From: Salipiger sp. H15
Lineage (GTDB): Bacteria > Pseudomonadota > Alphaproteobacteria > Rhodobacterales > Rhodobacteraceae
NCBI RefSeq assembly: GCF_040409955.1
Contig: NZ_CP123384.1
Span: forward strand, 1,738,501-1,802,500
Direction of reading: 5' to 3'
DNA: 64,000 nucleotides
The notes under the pieces are model-generated. The model was not told the origin of the DNA, ran no database searches, and saw nothing but the letters and a program-made list of their open reading frames with translations. The position numbers were made by a program, and so were the translations under genes. Shown here in pieces: positions 43,935 through 53,522 of this stretch (the stretch's first letter is position 1; every line of letters starts with the position of its first letter).

Positions 43935-45082
43935 AGAAGGTCTCTCCGAGCAAGGTTGCGCATCAGCGCGCTGCTGCCGAAGGTCCATTCCGGGGCCTCG
44001 GTCGAGAGCCGGACGGTGTTCCGCAGCGCGCCGAGCGCGGGTTCCGAAATGGTTACCACGTCTCCCACGTGATGTGTAAAGCCCTGACCGGGCGCGTCGC
44101 GGTCCTCGGTCGGGGCAAAGAGCGTGCCGAGGAACAGCAGGAAGCCGTCCGGGTACTGGTGGTGGCGGCCGATGGTCTGGGCGACGATCGACGCCGGATC
44201 GCGGCTGATCTTGCTCATCGACGAGGCGCCGTTGAGCACGAAGCCGTCCTCGCCCTCGACGGTCATGCTCAGTTCCGCACGGCGCACGTCGTCGAGCGTG
44301 TAGCTGCCGTCGAAGAGGCGGATGAACGGGCCGATGGCGCAGGAGGCGTTGTTGTCCTTGGCCTTGCCGAGCAGCAGCGCCGAGCGGCCCTCGACGTCGC
44401 GCAGGTTCACGTCGTTGCCCAGCGTCGCGCCGAGAATGTCGCCGCGCGAGTTGATCGCCAGCACGATCTCGGGCTCGGGGTTGTTCCACTTGCTGATCGG
44501 GTGCAGGCCGACCGTCGCGCCGAAGCCGACCGCCGCCATGGGCTGCGCCTTGGTGAAGACCTCGGCGTCCGGGCCGATGCCGACCTCGAGGTATTGCGAC
44601 CACATGCCCTCCTGCTGGAGCACGCGCTTCACCTCCATCGCCTTGGGCGAGCCGGGCTCGATGCCGGAAAGCGAGTCGCCGATGACCGACTTCACCTTGG
44701 CACGGATCGCCTCGGCGGCGTCGGGATCGCCCGCCGCCTGCTCCTCGATCACCCGCTCGACCATCGACTGCGCGAAGGTGACGCCCGAGGCCTTCACCGC
44801 CTGCAGATCGCAGGGGGCGAGCAGGCGCAGCGCGTCCTCGCCCGCGCCCTCGACCGAGCCGGCCACGAGGTCCGCCAGCGTGCCGATCTCCGCGCCGGTG
44901 GCGGCGCGCAGGGTCTCGGCGGGGTTGTCGCTTTCCAGCAGGTCGCGCATCGTCGGCAGCGCCTTGCTGGTGATGTCCACCAGCACCTCGCCGCGCAGCG
45001 CGACCAGCGCCGGGCCGATGCCGGGGCGCCAGACGCGGCCGACCAGAAGGGCCTCGGGGGTGGGGTTGGTGTGCGGCAGCAT
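43931..45082 (-). CDS. Fumarylacetoacetate hydrolase family protein (2-keto-3-deoxy-pentonate type)
   Basis: A 383-residue FAH-fold enzyme. The core is in the C-terminal half: SKWNNPEPEIVLAINSRG, a metal-binding acidic cluster typical of FAH, and KAKDNNASCAIGPFIRLFD. Longer FAH proteins of this type act in acid-sugar pathways, as 2-keto-3-deoxy-pentonate dehydratase or diketo-acid hydrolase; the cluster context supports this, but the reaction is not proven. The ATG at 45082 has GGAGGAGA just upstream; ATG at 45100 is the alternative. Confidence 0.8.
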   Translation of the reverse strand: MLPHTNPTPEALLVGRVWRPGIGPALVALRGEVLVDITSKALPTMRDLLESDNPAETLRAATGAEIGTLADLVAGSVEGAGEDALRLLAPCDLQAVKASGVTFAQSMVERVIEEQAAGDPDAAEAIRAKVKSVIGDSLSGIEPGSPKAMEVKRVLQQEGMWSQYLEVGIGPDAEVFTKAQPMAAVGFGATVGLHPISKWNNPEPEIVLAINSRGDILGATLGNDVNLRDVEGRSALLLGKAKDNNASCAIGPFIRLFDGSYTLDDVRRAELSMTVEGEDGFVLNGASSMSKISRDPASIVAQTIGRHHQYPDGFLLFLGTLFAPTEDRDAPGQGFTHHVGDVVTISEPALGALRNTVRLSTEAPEWTFGSSALMRNLARRDLL

Positions 45083-45143
45083 GGATGTCTCCTCCGTCAT
45101 CGGTACCGGGTCTTCGGGTAATCTGGGGTGGGGGCTCGGGCGG

Positions 45144-46517
45144 TCAGTCCGCGGGCGGCAGCAGCTTGCCGGGATTGAGGATGCCCTGCGGGTCGAAGGC
45201 GGTCTTGATCCGGCGCATCCAGTCGAGCGCCGGGCCATGCTCGGCCTTCATGTATTTCTGCTTGCCGATGCCGATGCCGTGCTCGCCGGTCACCGTGCCG
45301 CCGAGCCGCAGCGCGGTCTCGTTGAGCTTGCCGGCAAAGGCGTGGACCGCCGCGACCTCGGCCGGATCGCTCGGATCGAAGCGCGCGGCGCAGTGGAAGT
45401 TGCCGTCGCCGACATGGCCGACGATGGTGCTGACCAGCCCCGCCGTGCGGGCGTCGGCCTGCGCCTGCAGCACCGCCTCGGCAAGCTTCGAGATGGGCAC
45501 GCAGACATCGGTCGCCAGCGTGCCGATATGGGCACCGGGGCGCAGCGCGCCCGAGGCGAAATGCGCGCCGTGGCGCATCTTCCAGAGCGCGTTGCGCGCC
45601 TCGGTGGTGCTGGCCTCCTGCCAGGCCTCCATGCCGAATTCCCCGGCGATCTCGCGGAAGCTGGCCGATTGCTCGGCGACGCCCGCCGGGCTGCCGTGGA
45701 ACTCGACGAAGAGATGCGGCTGCTCGGGCAGGCTTGATCCCGCGTGGATGTTGAAGCCGCGCACCATCATCTCGTCCACCAGCTCGATCCGCGCCATGGG
45801 CAGGCCGGACTGGATGGTCAGGATCACGCAGTTCACCGCGTCCTCGACGGTGGGGAAGCGGCAGGTGGCGGCGGCAATGCCCTCGGGCAGGCCGTGCAGC
45901 TTCAGCGTCAGCTCGGTGATGATGCCGAGCGTGCCCTCGCTGCCGACCAAGAGGTGCGTCAGGTCATATCCGGCCGAGCTTTTCCGCGCCTTGGTGCCGG
46001 TGCGGATGATGCTGCCGTCGGACATGACCGCCTCGAGCGCCAGCACGTTCTCGCGCAGCGTGCCGTAGCGCACCGCCGTGGTGCCCGAGGCGCGCGTCGC
46101 CGCCATGCCGCCGAGCGAGGCGTCGGCACCGGGGTCGATCGGGAAGAAGAGCCCGGTGGCGCGCAGCTCCTCGTTCAGCCCGGTGCGGGTGACGCCGGGC
46201 TGGACCACGACGTTGAGGTCCTCGGCGTTGATCTCGAGCACCTTCTTCATGCGCGAGAAGTCGAGGCTGATGCCGCCCCTGATCGCGAGGTGCTGGCCCT
46301 CGAGCGAGGTGCCGGTGCCGTAGGGGGTGACCGGCGTGCCGGTCTCGGCGCAGAAGCGCACGATGGCGGCGACCTCCTCGGTGGTCTCGGGGAAGGCCAC
46401 GGCATCTGGCATGGCGATCGGGAAATGCGCCTCATTGCGCGCGTTCTGGGCACGGATGGCCTCGGACGTGGCGAGACGCTCGCCGAGGAGCTGTTCGAGG
46501 GGCGCGAAGAGGGTCAT
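45144..46517 (-). CDS. FAD-linked D-2-hydroxyacid dehydrogenase (GlcD/Dld type)
   Basis: A 457-residue flavoprotein. The FAD_binding_4 (PCMH) domain has PYGTGTSLEGQ and IDPGADASLGGMAATRASG. The C-terminal FAD-oxidase domain contains VGHVGDGNFH and the conserved EHGIGIGKQKYM. It oxidises D-lactate, glycolate or a sugar-derived 2-hydroxyacid and passes electrons to the respiratory chain. In a 2-keto-3-deoxyacid cluster it could oxidise glycolate or lactate formed by aldol cleavage; this is inference. Confidence 0.88.
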   Translation of the reverse strand: MTLFAPLEQLLGERLATSEAIRAQNARNEAHFPIAMPDAVAFPETTEEVAAIVRFCAETGTPVTPYGTGTSLEGQHLAIRGGISLDFSRMKKVLEINAEDLNVVVQPGVTRTGLNEELRATGLFFPIDPGADASLGGMAATRASGTTAVRYGTLRENVLALEAVMSDGSIIRTGTKARKSSAGYDLTHLLVGSEGTLGIITELTLKLHGLPEGIAAATCRFPTVEDAVNCVILTIQSGLPMARIELVDEMMVRGFNIHAGSSLPEQPHLFVEFHGSPAGVAEQSASFREIAGEFGMEAWQEASTTEARNALWKMRHGAHFASGALRPGAHIGTLATDVCVPISKLAEAVLQAQADARTAGLVSTIVGHVGDGNFHCAARFDPSDPAEVAAVHAFAGKLNETALRLGGTVTGEHGIGIGKQKYMKAEHGPALDWMRRIKTAFDPQGILNPGKLLPPAD

Positions 46518-46587
46518 GTCTCAGGTCTCCAGTTTGGGGGCCCGGGCACCGGCCCGCCCGTCACGGACGGAAGCCGGCGCCGCGGGA

Positions 46588-46609
46588 GCCGGGCGGCTGT
46601 GCGCCCGGC
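46588..46609 (-). terminator. Hairpin between the DapA-family and FAD-oxidase genes
   Basis: GCCGGGCG (46588-46595) and CGCCCGGC (46602-46609), an 8-bp stem with a GCTGTG loop. No T-run, so probably a partial terminator within the operon. Confidence 0.45.
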
Positions 46610-46645
46610 GGCCTTGCCTTGCGTCCGGGCGGACCTGCGCGGTCC

Positions 46646-47557
46646 TTACTTGCCCCAGTTCAGCACGAGCGGATCGAGCGGCTTGATCAGCTCGATCAAC
46701 ATCGAAGCGGTGTCGGGATGCAAGGGGGCAATCGGGTGCCGGCAGAAGGCCGACTTGATCACGCCGCCGACCATCATCGCGTGCTTGGCCGAGCGGAAGC
46801 CGCACTGGCGGTTCTCGTGGTTCACCGCGGGCAGGATGCGGGCATAGCCGTCGAAGGCCGCCTGCCGGTTGCCGGCGAGGAAGTCGACGACGATCGGGCG
46901 GATCTGATCGGGAATCATCGCCGAGGTCATGCAGCCCGTGGCGCCCGCGTCGAGATCGGCGAGCAGGGTGATCGCCTCCTCGCCGTCGAACGGCGCCTCG
47001 ATCGCCGCGCCGCCCTCGGCGATCAGGCTGCGCAGCTTGGCGGCGGCCTGCGGGCACTCGATCTTGAAGAGCTTCAGCATCTCGATCTCGTTCGCCATCT
47101 TGACCAGCAGCGGCACGGGCAGGTCGACACCCGAGAGCGGCGCGTCCTGCAGCATGATCGGGATGCCGACCTCGCCCACCTGCCGGAACTGCTCGAAGGT
47201 CTGCTCGGCGGTGCCCTTCAGCAGCGCGCCGTGGTAGGGCGGCATCATCATCACGATGTCGGCGCCGAGCGCCTTGGCGTTGCGTGCGCGCTCCACCACG
47301 ATCGGGGTGGCGTAATGCGAGATGGTGACGATCACCGGCACCCGGCCCGCCACATGCTCGAGGCAGAGCTTGGTGAGGATCGCGCGCTCCTCGTCCGAGA
47401 TCAGGAACTGCTCGGAGAAGTTGGCAAGGATGCAGATGCCGTCGACGCCCATGTCGATGGTGCAGTCGAGCACGCGCTTCATGCCCTCGAGGTCGAGCGT
47501 GCCGTCCTCGTGGAAGGGGGTCGGCACGACGGGCCAGCATCCGGTGTAGGTGGTCAT
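46646..47557 (-). CDS. DapA-family 2-keto-3-deoxy-sugar-acid dehydratase/aldolase
   Basis: A 303-residue class I aldolase-fold enzyme. The Schiff-base lysine is Lys165 in KLFKIECP, and the catalytic Tyr is Tyr108 in PPYHG. VDGICILANFSEQFLISDEER and IEAPFDGEEAITLL resemble, as far as I recall, the L-2-keto-3-deoxyarabonate dehydratase of Azospirillum, so conversion of KDA to alpha-ketoglutarate semialdehyde is the best guess. Aldolase activity cannot be excluded. It lies between LysE and the FAD oxidase on the minus strand. Confidence 0.82.
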   Translation of the reverse strand: MTTYTGCWPVVPTPFHEDGTLDLEGMKRVLDCTIDMGVDGICILANFSEQFLISDEERAILTKLCLEHVAGRVPVIVTISHYATPIVVERARNAKALGADIVMMMPPYHGALLKGTAEQTFEQFRQVGEVGIPIMLQDAPLSGVDLPVPLLVKMANEIEMLKLFKIECPQAAAKLRSLIAEGGAAIEAPFDGEEAITLLADLDAGATGCMTSAMIPDQIRPIVVDFLAGNRQAAFDGYARILPAVNHENRQCGFRSAKHAMMVGGVIKSAFCRHPIAPLHPDTASMLIELIKPLDPLVLNWGK

Positions 47558-47586
47558 TTGGGGTCCTCCCGAAAGGTCGTTATGTG

Positions 47587-48186
47587 TCAGGTCGCGCCGA
47601 GGGCCGAGACGAGGGCCAGGGCCACGACGCCCAGCATGGCCAGCGCCATGCCGTAGTTGATCAGCCGCTGCGTGCGGTAGCTGAGGTTGAGCCGGTGCAG
47701 GGTCACCCCCGCCGCGAGCCAGCACAGGTGCACCGGGATCCAGATCGCGTTGAGGATCAGGACCTTGGTGACGGTCTCGAAGGCAAGGTTCCCCGGCGCG
47801 TAGGAAAACCCGGTGAGCATGGCGGTGTTCACCGCGTAGGCCTTGGGGTTGATCAGCTGCAGCAGCACGCCCGCGCGCAGGCCGGGCGCGGCCTTCGCCT
47901 CGGCAAAGGCGATGCGGCTGCCGGCCAGCGCGATCCGCGCCGCGAGGTAGAGCAGGTAGCACACCGAGAGCCCCATCAGCACCAGCCGCACGGCGGGCAC
48001 CGACAGGACGATGGCGGCAAGCCCGGTCAGCACGAGGGTCATCACGAGGTTGGTGCCGATGAAGAGCCCGGTGCCGTAGCGCAGCCCGCCCTGCCAGCCA
48101 TAGCCCGAACCGACCCCCGCAAGCGACAGCACGCCCGGGCCGGGGGTGATGAACAGCAGGAAGACGGCGGCGGCAAAGCTCAGCAC
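47587..48186 (-). CDS. LysE family transporter
   Basis: A 199-residue membrane protein with six predicted helices. The family signature ITPGPGVLSLAGVGSGYGWQGGLRYGTGLFIG is at the N-terminus (split here by motif: ITPGPG then GLRYGTGLFIG). LLQLINPKAYAVNTAMLTGF is the conserved Asn-Pro-Lys segment. LysE proteins export amino acids or related metabolites. The start is GTG at 48186, right before the first helix. It is the first gene of the minus-strand pentonate cluster and faces the SDR gene across the operator at 48307. Confidence 0.82.
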   Translation of the reverse strand: MLSFAAAVFLLFITPGPGVLSLAGVGSGYGWQGGLRYGTGLFIGTNLVMTLVLTGLAAIVLSVPAVRLVLMGLSVCYLLYLAARIALAGSRIAFAEAKAAPGLRAGVLLQLINPKAYAVNTAMLTGFSYAPGNLAFETVTKVLILNAIWIPVHLCWLAAGVTLHRLNLSYRTQRLINYGMALAMLGVVALALVSALGAT

Positions 48187-48306
48187 GGGCCGCGCCTCGG
48201 GTCCAACAGGGCTGCGCCGGGTCTCCTCACCTCGCCTCGTCCTCCTCGCCGTCCCTGCCGCCGGGGCCGCGCTTTTGCGCCGGGCCCGCTTGCATCCGGG
48301 ATCATT

Positions 48307-48316
48307 TGGTATACCA
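48307..48316. promoter_or_regulatory. TGGTATACCA operator in the divergent LysE/SDR region
   Basis: The same palindrome as at 37032, in the near-identical context CATTTGGTATACCATTTTC. It sits 121 bp from the LysE start and 99 bp from the SDR start, placed to control both directions. Confidence 0.7.
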
Positions 48317-48414
48317 TTTTCCTGAATACGGTCCCGCCCCGGTTTGTCAATGGCCCTTGCGGGTCCGCGCAGGCCGCGCCGCCCTTCGGCGGGGCCATGG
48401 GAAGAGGAGCTATC

Positions 48415-49176
<762 letters not shown>

Positions 49177-49198
49177 CGCATCCCCGGGAGGAGAGAAC

Positions 49199-50122
49199 AT
49201 GAGTGACGAACCCGTAGTGGGCTTCATCGGCGTCGGCCTGATGGGCCACGGCATGGCGAAGAACATCCTTCAGGGCGGCTACCCGCTCTGGGTCAAGGGC
49301 AACCGCGACCGCGCGCCGGTCGAGGACCTCGTGGGGCAGGGGGCGCGGGAGGCGGCCTCGGCGAAGGAGATGGCCGAGAGCTGCGACATCATCCACCTGT
49401 GCCTGTCGAACTCGCCGCAGGTCGAGGCGGTGATGCGCGGGCCGGAGGGCATCCTCGCCGGGGCGCGTCCGGGGCTGATCGTGGTCGACTGCTCGACCGC
49501 CGATCCCGCCTCGACCGAGGCGCCGGCCGCCGAGCTTGCCGCCAAGGGCTGCCACATGGTCGACGCGCCGCTCGGGCGCACGCCGAAGGAGGCCGAGGCC
49601 GGCACGCTCGACGCCATGGTCGGCGCCGATGACGAGACCTTCGCCAAGGTGCTGCCGGTGATCGAGTGCTGGGCGGGCAACATCAACCGCGTCGGCGGGG
49701 TCGGCGCGGGCCACAAGATGAAGCTGGTGATGAACCTCATCTCGATGAGCTACGCCGCGCTCTACGCCGAGGCGACGGTGCTCGCCGCCAAGTCCGGCAT
49801 CTCGCCGCAGACGGTTCGGCAGGTCATCGGATCGAGCCGGCTCGGCAACGGCTTCTTCGACACCTTCATGCGCTACGCCGTCGACCGCGACCCCGACGCG
49901 CACAAGTTCAGCATCTTCAACGGCGGCAAGGACGTGCGCTACGCCAATGCCATGGCCGCCAAGGTCGGGGCCCCGGCGCTGATCGCCAGCGCCACGCGGC
50001 ACTACTTCGCCACCGCCGAGGCGACCGGGCATGGCGCGGATTACGTGCCGAGCCTGTCGGACCGGATCGCCGAGATGGGCGGCATCGACCTTGCCGAGGA
50101 GGTGCGCAAGGGCGCGGAGTGA
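49199..50122 (+). CDS. NAD(P)-dependent beta-hydroxyacid dehydrogenase
   Basis: A 307-residue member of the 3-hydroxyisobutyrate/tartronate-semialdehyde reductase family. NAD(P) binding is GFIGVGLMGHGMAKNIL, followed by VDAPLGRTPKEAEAGTLD as the substrate loop (GRTP replaces the common SGG). The catalytic Lys is in GAGHKMKLVMNLI. It is distinct from ltnD and closer to the paralogue at 58806, which shares the GRTP loop. It forms a two-gene unit with the SDR. GGAGGAGAG precedes the ATG. Confidence 0.87.
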   Translation: MSDEPVVGFIGVGLMGHGMAKNILQGGYPLWVKGNRDRAPVEDLVGQGAREAASAKEMAESCDIIHLCLSNSPQVEAVMRGPEGILAGARPGLIVVDCSTADPASTEAPAAELAAKGCHMVDAPLGRTPKEAEAGTLDAMVGADDETFAKVLPVIECWAGNINRVGGVGAGHKMKLVMNLISMSYAALYAEATVLAAKSGISPQTVRQVIGSSRLGNGFFDTFMRYAVDRDPDAHKFSIFNGGKDVRYANAMAAKVGAPALIASATRHYFATAEATGHGADYVPSLSDRIAEMGGIDLAEEVRKGAE

Positions 50123-50137
50123 TCCGCGCCCGCGCGC

Positions 50138-51142
50138 TCAGGTCGTCGCGCGGCGCACCAGCGTGAAGCCCATGTCCTCGCGCAGCCCCATCGGCAAGTC
50201 GCCCGACAGGATCAGCTCGGCGGCGCGGCGGCCGATGGCGGCGCCGTCGATGCGGATCGTGGTCAGCGCCAGCGCCGAGGCGCCGGCCATGTCGAAATCG
50301 CCGAAGCCCGAGATCGCCAGCCGCCCCGGCACGTCGATGCCGCGCCGCCAGGCCTCGCAGAGCGCGCCGCTCGCCAGCATGTCGCTGACGCAGACCACCG
50401 CCTCGGTGTCGGGCCAGCGCCGCAGGATCTCGGCCAGACCCGCCGCGCCCATGTCGGGGCCGCTGCGATCCGGCGCGGGCGGCAGCGCCACGATCCGCTC
50501 GCCCGCCAGCTGGCCGACGCAGTCGCGGTAGCCCTCGAGCCGCAGCCTGCCACGCGTGTCATGCGGCCGGTCGAGCCCGAGGAAGGCGACGCGCCGCCGC
50601 CCGGTCTCGACCATGTGCCGGGTGATCGCCGCCCCGCCCGCGCGGTTGGAAAACCCCACCGCCGCGTGCACCGGCTGGTCGGGCAGCCCCCAGAGTTCCA
50701 GCACCGGGATCCCGGCGCGCGAGAGCAGCGCGCGGGCCGCCTCGGTGTGCCGGTCCGAGGTCAGCACCAGCGCCTCGGGGCGGCGTCCGAGCAGGGTGGG
50801 GATCAGCGCCGCCTCGGTCTCGGGGTCGTATTGCGTGGTCGAGAGCATCAGCTGCAGCCCGGCCTCCGCCAGCCCTTCGGTGAGGCCCCGGATCGTCGCG
50901 GCGAAGACCGGCTCCTCCAGCGTCGAGACCAGCGCCGCCACCACCCGCGAGCGCTGCGAGCTGAGCGCCCCCGCCGTCTCGTCGAGCACGTAGCCCAGCT
51001 CGTCCACCGCCGCGCGCACCTTGCGCAGCGTTTCGGGGCTGACCTTGCCCGGTGTGCGCAGCGCGCGGCTCACTGTGATCGTGCCGACCCCCGCGTGTTT
51101 CGCCACGTCGCCCATCGTGACCCATTTCCTGCCGTCCGCCAT
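50138..51142 (-). CDS. LacI family transcriptional regulator (GntR/gluconate-repressor type)
   Basis: A 334-residue repressor. The N-terminal helix-turn-helix is VTMGDVAKHAGVGTITVSRAL (8-28), then a hinge ending LSSQRSRVVAALV. The C-terminal periplasmic-binding-like domain binds a sugar or sugar acid. The ATG at 51142 gives the usual short arm before the HTH. It is divergent from the PhyH gene, and two perfect LacI-type palindromes lie between them, so autoregulation and control of PhyH are likely. Confidence 0.92.
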   Translation of the reverse strand: MADGRKWVTMGDVAKHAGVGTITVSRALRTPGKVSPETLRKVRAAVDELGYVLDETAGALSSQRSRVVAALVSTLEEPVFAATIRGLTEGLAEAGLQLMLSTTQYDPETEAALIPTLLGRRPEALVLTSDRHTEAARALLSRAGIPVLELWGLPDQPVHAAVGFSNRAGGAAITRHMVETGRRRVAFLGLDRPHDTRGRLRLEGYRDCVGQLAGERIVALPPAPDRSGPDMGAAGLAEILRRWPDTEAVVCVSDMLASGALCEAWRRGIDVPGRLAISGFGDFDMAGASALALTTIRIDGAAIGRRAAELILSGDLPMGLREDMGFTLVRRATT

Positions 51143-51182
51143 GTCACCCCCGCCTGCCGTGTTGACGCCCTCACACATACGA

Positions 51183-51219
51183 TGGTATCGATACCACGAA
51201 AAGCATGGTATCGATACCA
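51183..51219. promoter_or_regulatory. Two tandem TGGTATCGATACCA operators
   Basis: Identical 14-bp perfect palindromes at 51183-51196 and 51206-51219, with centres 23 bp apart (about two helical turns). Both have the central CG and symmetrical arms typical of LacI-family operators. They are 41 bp from the lacI-type start and 57 bp from the PhyH start. Confidence 0.85.
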
Positions 51220-51275
51220 CGGAGTCTCGATGCCTGACGGTTTCAGGTTCACAAGGCGCGTTTGGAGGAGAAGCG

Positions 51276-52166
51276 ATGCTGACGAATGACCAGAAAGCCT
51301 TCTACGACGAGAACGGATATCTCATGGTCGAGGACGTGCTGCGCCCGGAGGAGCTGGCACGGCTGCAGGAGATCACCTACGGGCTGATCGAGGGCTCGCG
51401 CAGCGTGACCGCGAGCAACGACGTCTACGATCTCGACAAGGGCCATTCCGCCGAGCAGCCGAAGCTCACGCGGATCAAGCTGCCGCACAAGCAGGACCCG
51501 TATTTCTGGGACCTCCTGCGCGGCTCGCGGGTGACCGAGGTGCTGAACGACCTGCTGGGCCCGGACACGACGATCCTCACCTCGAAGCTGAACACCAAGG
51601 CCCCGGGCGGCGGCGCTGCGGTGGAATGGCACCAGGACTGGGCCTTCTACCCGCACACCAACGACGACCTGCTGGCCTTCGGCATCATGCTTGAGGACGT
51701 GGACGAGGACACCGGCCCGCTGATGGTGATCCCCGGCACCCACAAGGGGCCGATCCTGAGCCACATGGCCAACGGCGTCTTCGCCGGGGCGATCGACCCC
51801 GACGATCCGCTCTTCGAGCGCGAGAAGGCGGTGACCCTGACCGGCAAGGCGGGCAGCATGACCGTGCACCACGCGCGCATCCTGCATGGCTCGGCGCCGA
51901 ACGTGTCGGACCGGGCGCGGCTGCTGCTGTTCTACGAGATCGCCAAGGGCGATGCCTGGCCGATCCTCGGCAGCAACTCGTATTTCCACGCGCTCGGGCA
52001 GAAGAAGTTCTGGGAAGACCTGCAGAGCCGCACCATCACCGGATCCCCCTGCCTGACGCCGCGGCTCGAGAAGGTGCCGGTCACCATGCCGCTGCCGCCC
52101 GCGCCGGACACCGGCTCGATCTTCCGCATGCAGGAATCTGCGGGGGCGAAGAGCGCCTTCGCCTGA
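51276..52166 (+). CDS. Phytanoyl-CoA dioxygenase (PhyH) family protein
   Basis: A 296-residue Fe(II)/2-oxoglutarate dioxygenase. The iron triad is His119 and Asp121 (VEWHQDWAF) and His204 (RILHGSAPN); Arg213 or Arg215 would hold 2-oxoglutarate. GPLMVIPGTHKGP is the typical loop. Substrates in the family range widely (CoA esters, amino acids, phosphonates, ectoine). Control by a sugar-type LacI repressor is unusual and suggests a sugar-related substrate or inducer. GGAGGAG (51264-51270) fixes the ATG at 51276. No partner gene follows. Confidence 0.87.
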   Translation: MLTNDQKAFYDENGYLMVEDVLRPEELARLQEITYGLIEGSRSVTASNDVYDLDKGHSAEQPKLTRIKLPHKQDPYFWDLLRGSRVTEVLNDLLGPDTTILTSKLNTKAPGGGAAVEWHQDWAFYPHTNDDLLAFGIMLEDVDEDTGPLMVIPGTHKGPILSHMANGVFAGAIDPDDPLFEREKAVTLTGKAGSMTVHHARILHGSAPNVSDRARLLLFYEIAKGDAWPILGSNSYFHALGQKKFWEDLQSRTITGSPCLTPRLEKVPVTMPLPPAPDTGSIFRMQESAGAKSAFA

Positions 52167-52212
52167 CGGATCGCGGGGCCCGCCGCCCTCGCAACCGGTG
52201 GAGCCTCGCAGG

Positions 52213-52251
52213 GGGCCGGTCTCGGAGGAGGGGACCGGCCCTCACCTTTTT
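52213..52251 (+). terminator. Rho-independent terminator of the PhyH gene
   Basis: GGGCCGGTC (52213-52221) pairs with GACCGGCCC (52233-52241), followed after five bases by TTTTT. Confidence 0.82.
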
Positions 52252-52261
52252 CGGGGGATCC

Positions 52262-52582
52262 TCAGAGCAGCGCCTGCATGAGGTAGAGCGTGCCCATCCC
52301 CGCCACCAGCGCGCCGGTGACCGACAGGCGCAGCGCCACGAGGAAGGTGACCAGCGCGGCGATGATCCGCGCAGGCTCGGTCTCGCCGCCGGTCGCCTGC
52401 GGCCAGAGCACCAGCGGCGTCACCATGGCGGGCAGCACGCCGACCCCGACGTACTTGAGGTGCAGCACCAGCCAGTCGGGCAGCTGCTTGCGGCCGAAGA
52501 AGCCGAGGAAGGAGAAGCGCACGAGGAAGGTGCCGATGCCCAGCAGCACCGTCAGCGTCCAGAAGGTTGCCGTGTCGATCAT
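52262..52582 (-). CDS. azlD: AzlD family branched-chain amino acid exporter subunit
   Basis: A 106-residue membrane protein with four predicted helices. FWTLTVLLGIGTFLVRFSFLGFFGRKQLPDWL is split into FLVRFSFLG and KQLPDWLVLHLKYVG, both typical of AzlD. It forms the export pump for branched-chain amino acids (and analogues) with AzlC, whose stop overlaps its start by 4 nt. Confidence 0.88.
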   Translation of the reverse strand: MIDTATFWTLTVLLGIGTFLVRFSFLGFFGRKQLPDWLVLHLKYVGVGVLPAMVTPLVLWPQATGGETEPARIIAALVTFLVALRLSVTGALVAGMGTLYLMQALL

Positions 52583-53301
52583 GCCCGGCCCTCCGCCTCG
52601 CGCCGCGCGGCGCGGCGGCGCAGCGCCAGCTCGGCCTGCGCCCCGACCAGCATCGCCACCAGCGCCGCGGCGATCAGCCCGAGCCCGGCGGGCAAGCCCG
52701 CGAAGAGGATCGCGCAGGCCACCGAGACCGCCGCCGCCAGCATGTGCGGCAGCGAGCGCAGCAGCGGCGCGGTGATCGCGATGAAGCAGACGGGCGCGGC
52801 GAAATCGAGGTGCAGCGAGGTGGGGATCGCCGTGCCCACAAGCGCGCCGATCAGCGTACAGCCGTACCAGAAGGGGCAGATCAGCGCCATCACCCCGAAG
52901 TAGTAGGCGACCTTGTCGGGGCGGCTCATGCCGGGGTTTTCCTCGTAGGTCTTCACTGCCACCGCATAGGCCTGATCGACCATGAGATAGGCCATCAACG
53001 CCCGCATCCCGAGCGGCGCGTGGCCCACGTGCGGCACCAGCGCAGCCGAGTAGAGCGCCATGCGCAGGTTGACCGCCAGCGCCGCGGTCAGCGCGATGAA
53101 CACCGGTGCGTGCTCCTGCAAGAGCGCCAGCGCGGTGAACTGCGAGGCCCCGGCGATCACCAGCACCGACATGGCCATGACCTGCAGGATGTCGAGCCCG
53201 GCATCGCGCGCGACCACCCCGAAGAGCAGCGAGAAGGGGACGACGACCGAGATGAAGGGGGCGCAGTCGCGGTAGCCCTGCCAGAACGCCGCTCGGCTCA
53301 T
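52579..53301 (-). CDS. azlC: AzlC family branched-chain amino acid exporter subunit
   Basis: A 240-residue membrane protein with about six to eight helices. The start FWQGYRDCAPFISVVVPFSLLFGVVA and the conserved GASQFTALAL and NLRMALYSAALVPHV are characteristic of AzlC. The gene is followed by azlD with a 4-nt overlap. Its promoter region (53302-53421) is shared with the XylD-type gene and lies next to the 53422 operator. Confidence 0.9.
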   Translation of the reverse strand: MSRAAFWQGYRDCAPFISVVVPFSLLFGVVARDAGLDILQVMAMSVLVIAGASQFTALALLQEHAPVFIALTAALAVNLRMALYSAALVPHVGHAPLGMRALMAYLMVDQAYAVAVKTYEENPGMSRPDKVAYYFGVMALICPFWYGCTLIGALVGTAIPTSLHLDFAAPVCFIAITAPLLRSLPHMLAAAVSVACAILFAGLPAGLGLIAAALVAMLVGAQAELALRRRAARREAEGRA

Positions 53302-53421
53302 GGATGACTCGCCGCGGCGGACTTCGGGCGCGAAGTCATGACTTTGAAAACGCACGGAAATAATCCGCCGCCCTGCCGATTTTCGCGCATCTGAACCGCG
53401 TCCTCCCATGATTGCTCTTGC

Positions 53422-53437
53422 ATTTGGTATACCAAAT
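53422..53437. promoter_or_regulatory. ATTTGGTATACCAAAT operator ahead of the xylonate-type dehydratase gene
   Basis: A perfect 16-bp palindrome containing the same TGGTATACCA core (53425-53434) as at 37032 and 48307. It is the most symmetrical of the three. It lies 85 bp before the dehydratase start and 120 bp before the azlC start on the other strand. Confidence 0.75.
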
Positions 53438-53522
53438 TGGGAAGCTGTCGCAAGGAAGCAGCGCGTCACGCGGCGCGCCGCAGAGGCGCGCGGGGAGGCG
53501 CGTCTAGGAGAGGAACCGACCC

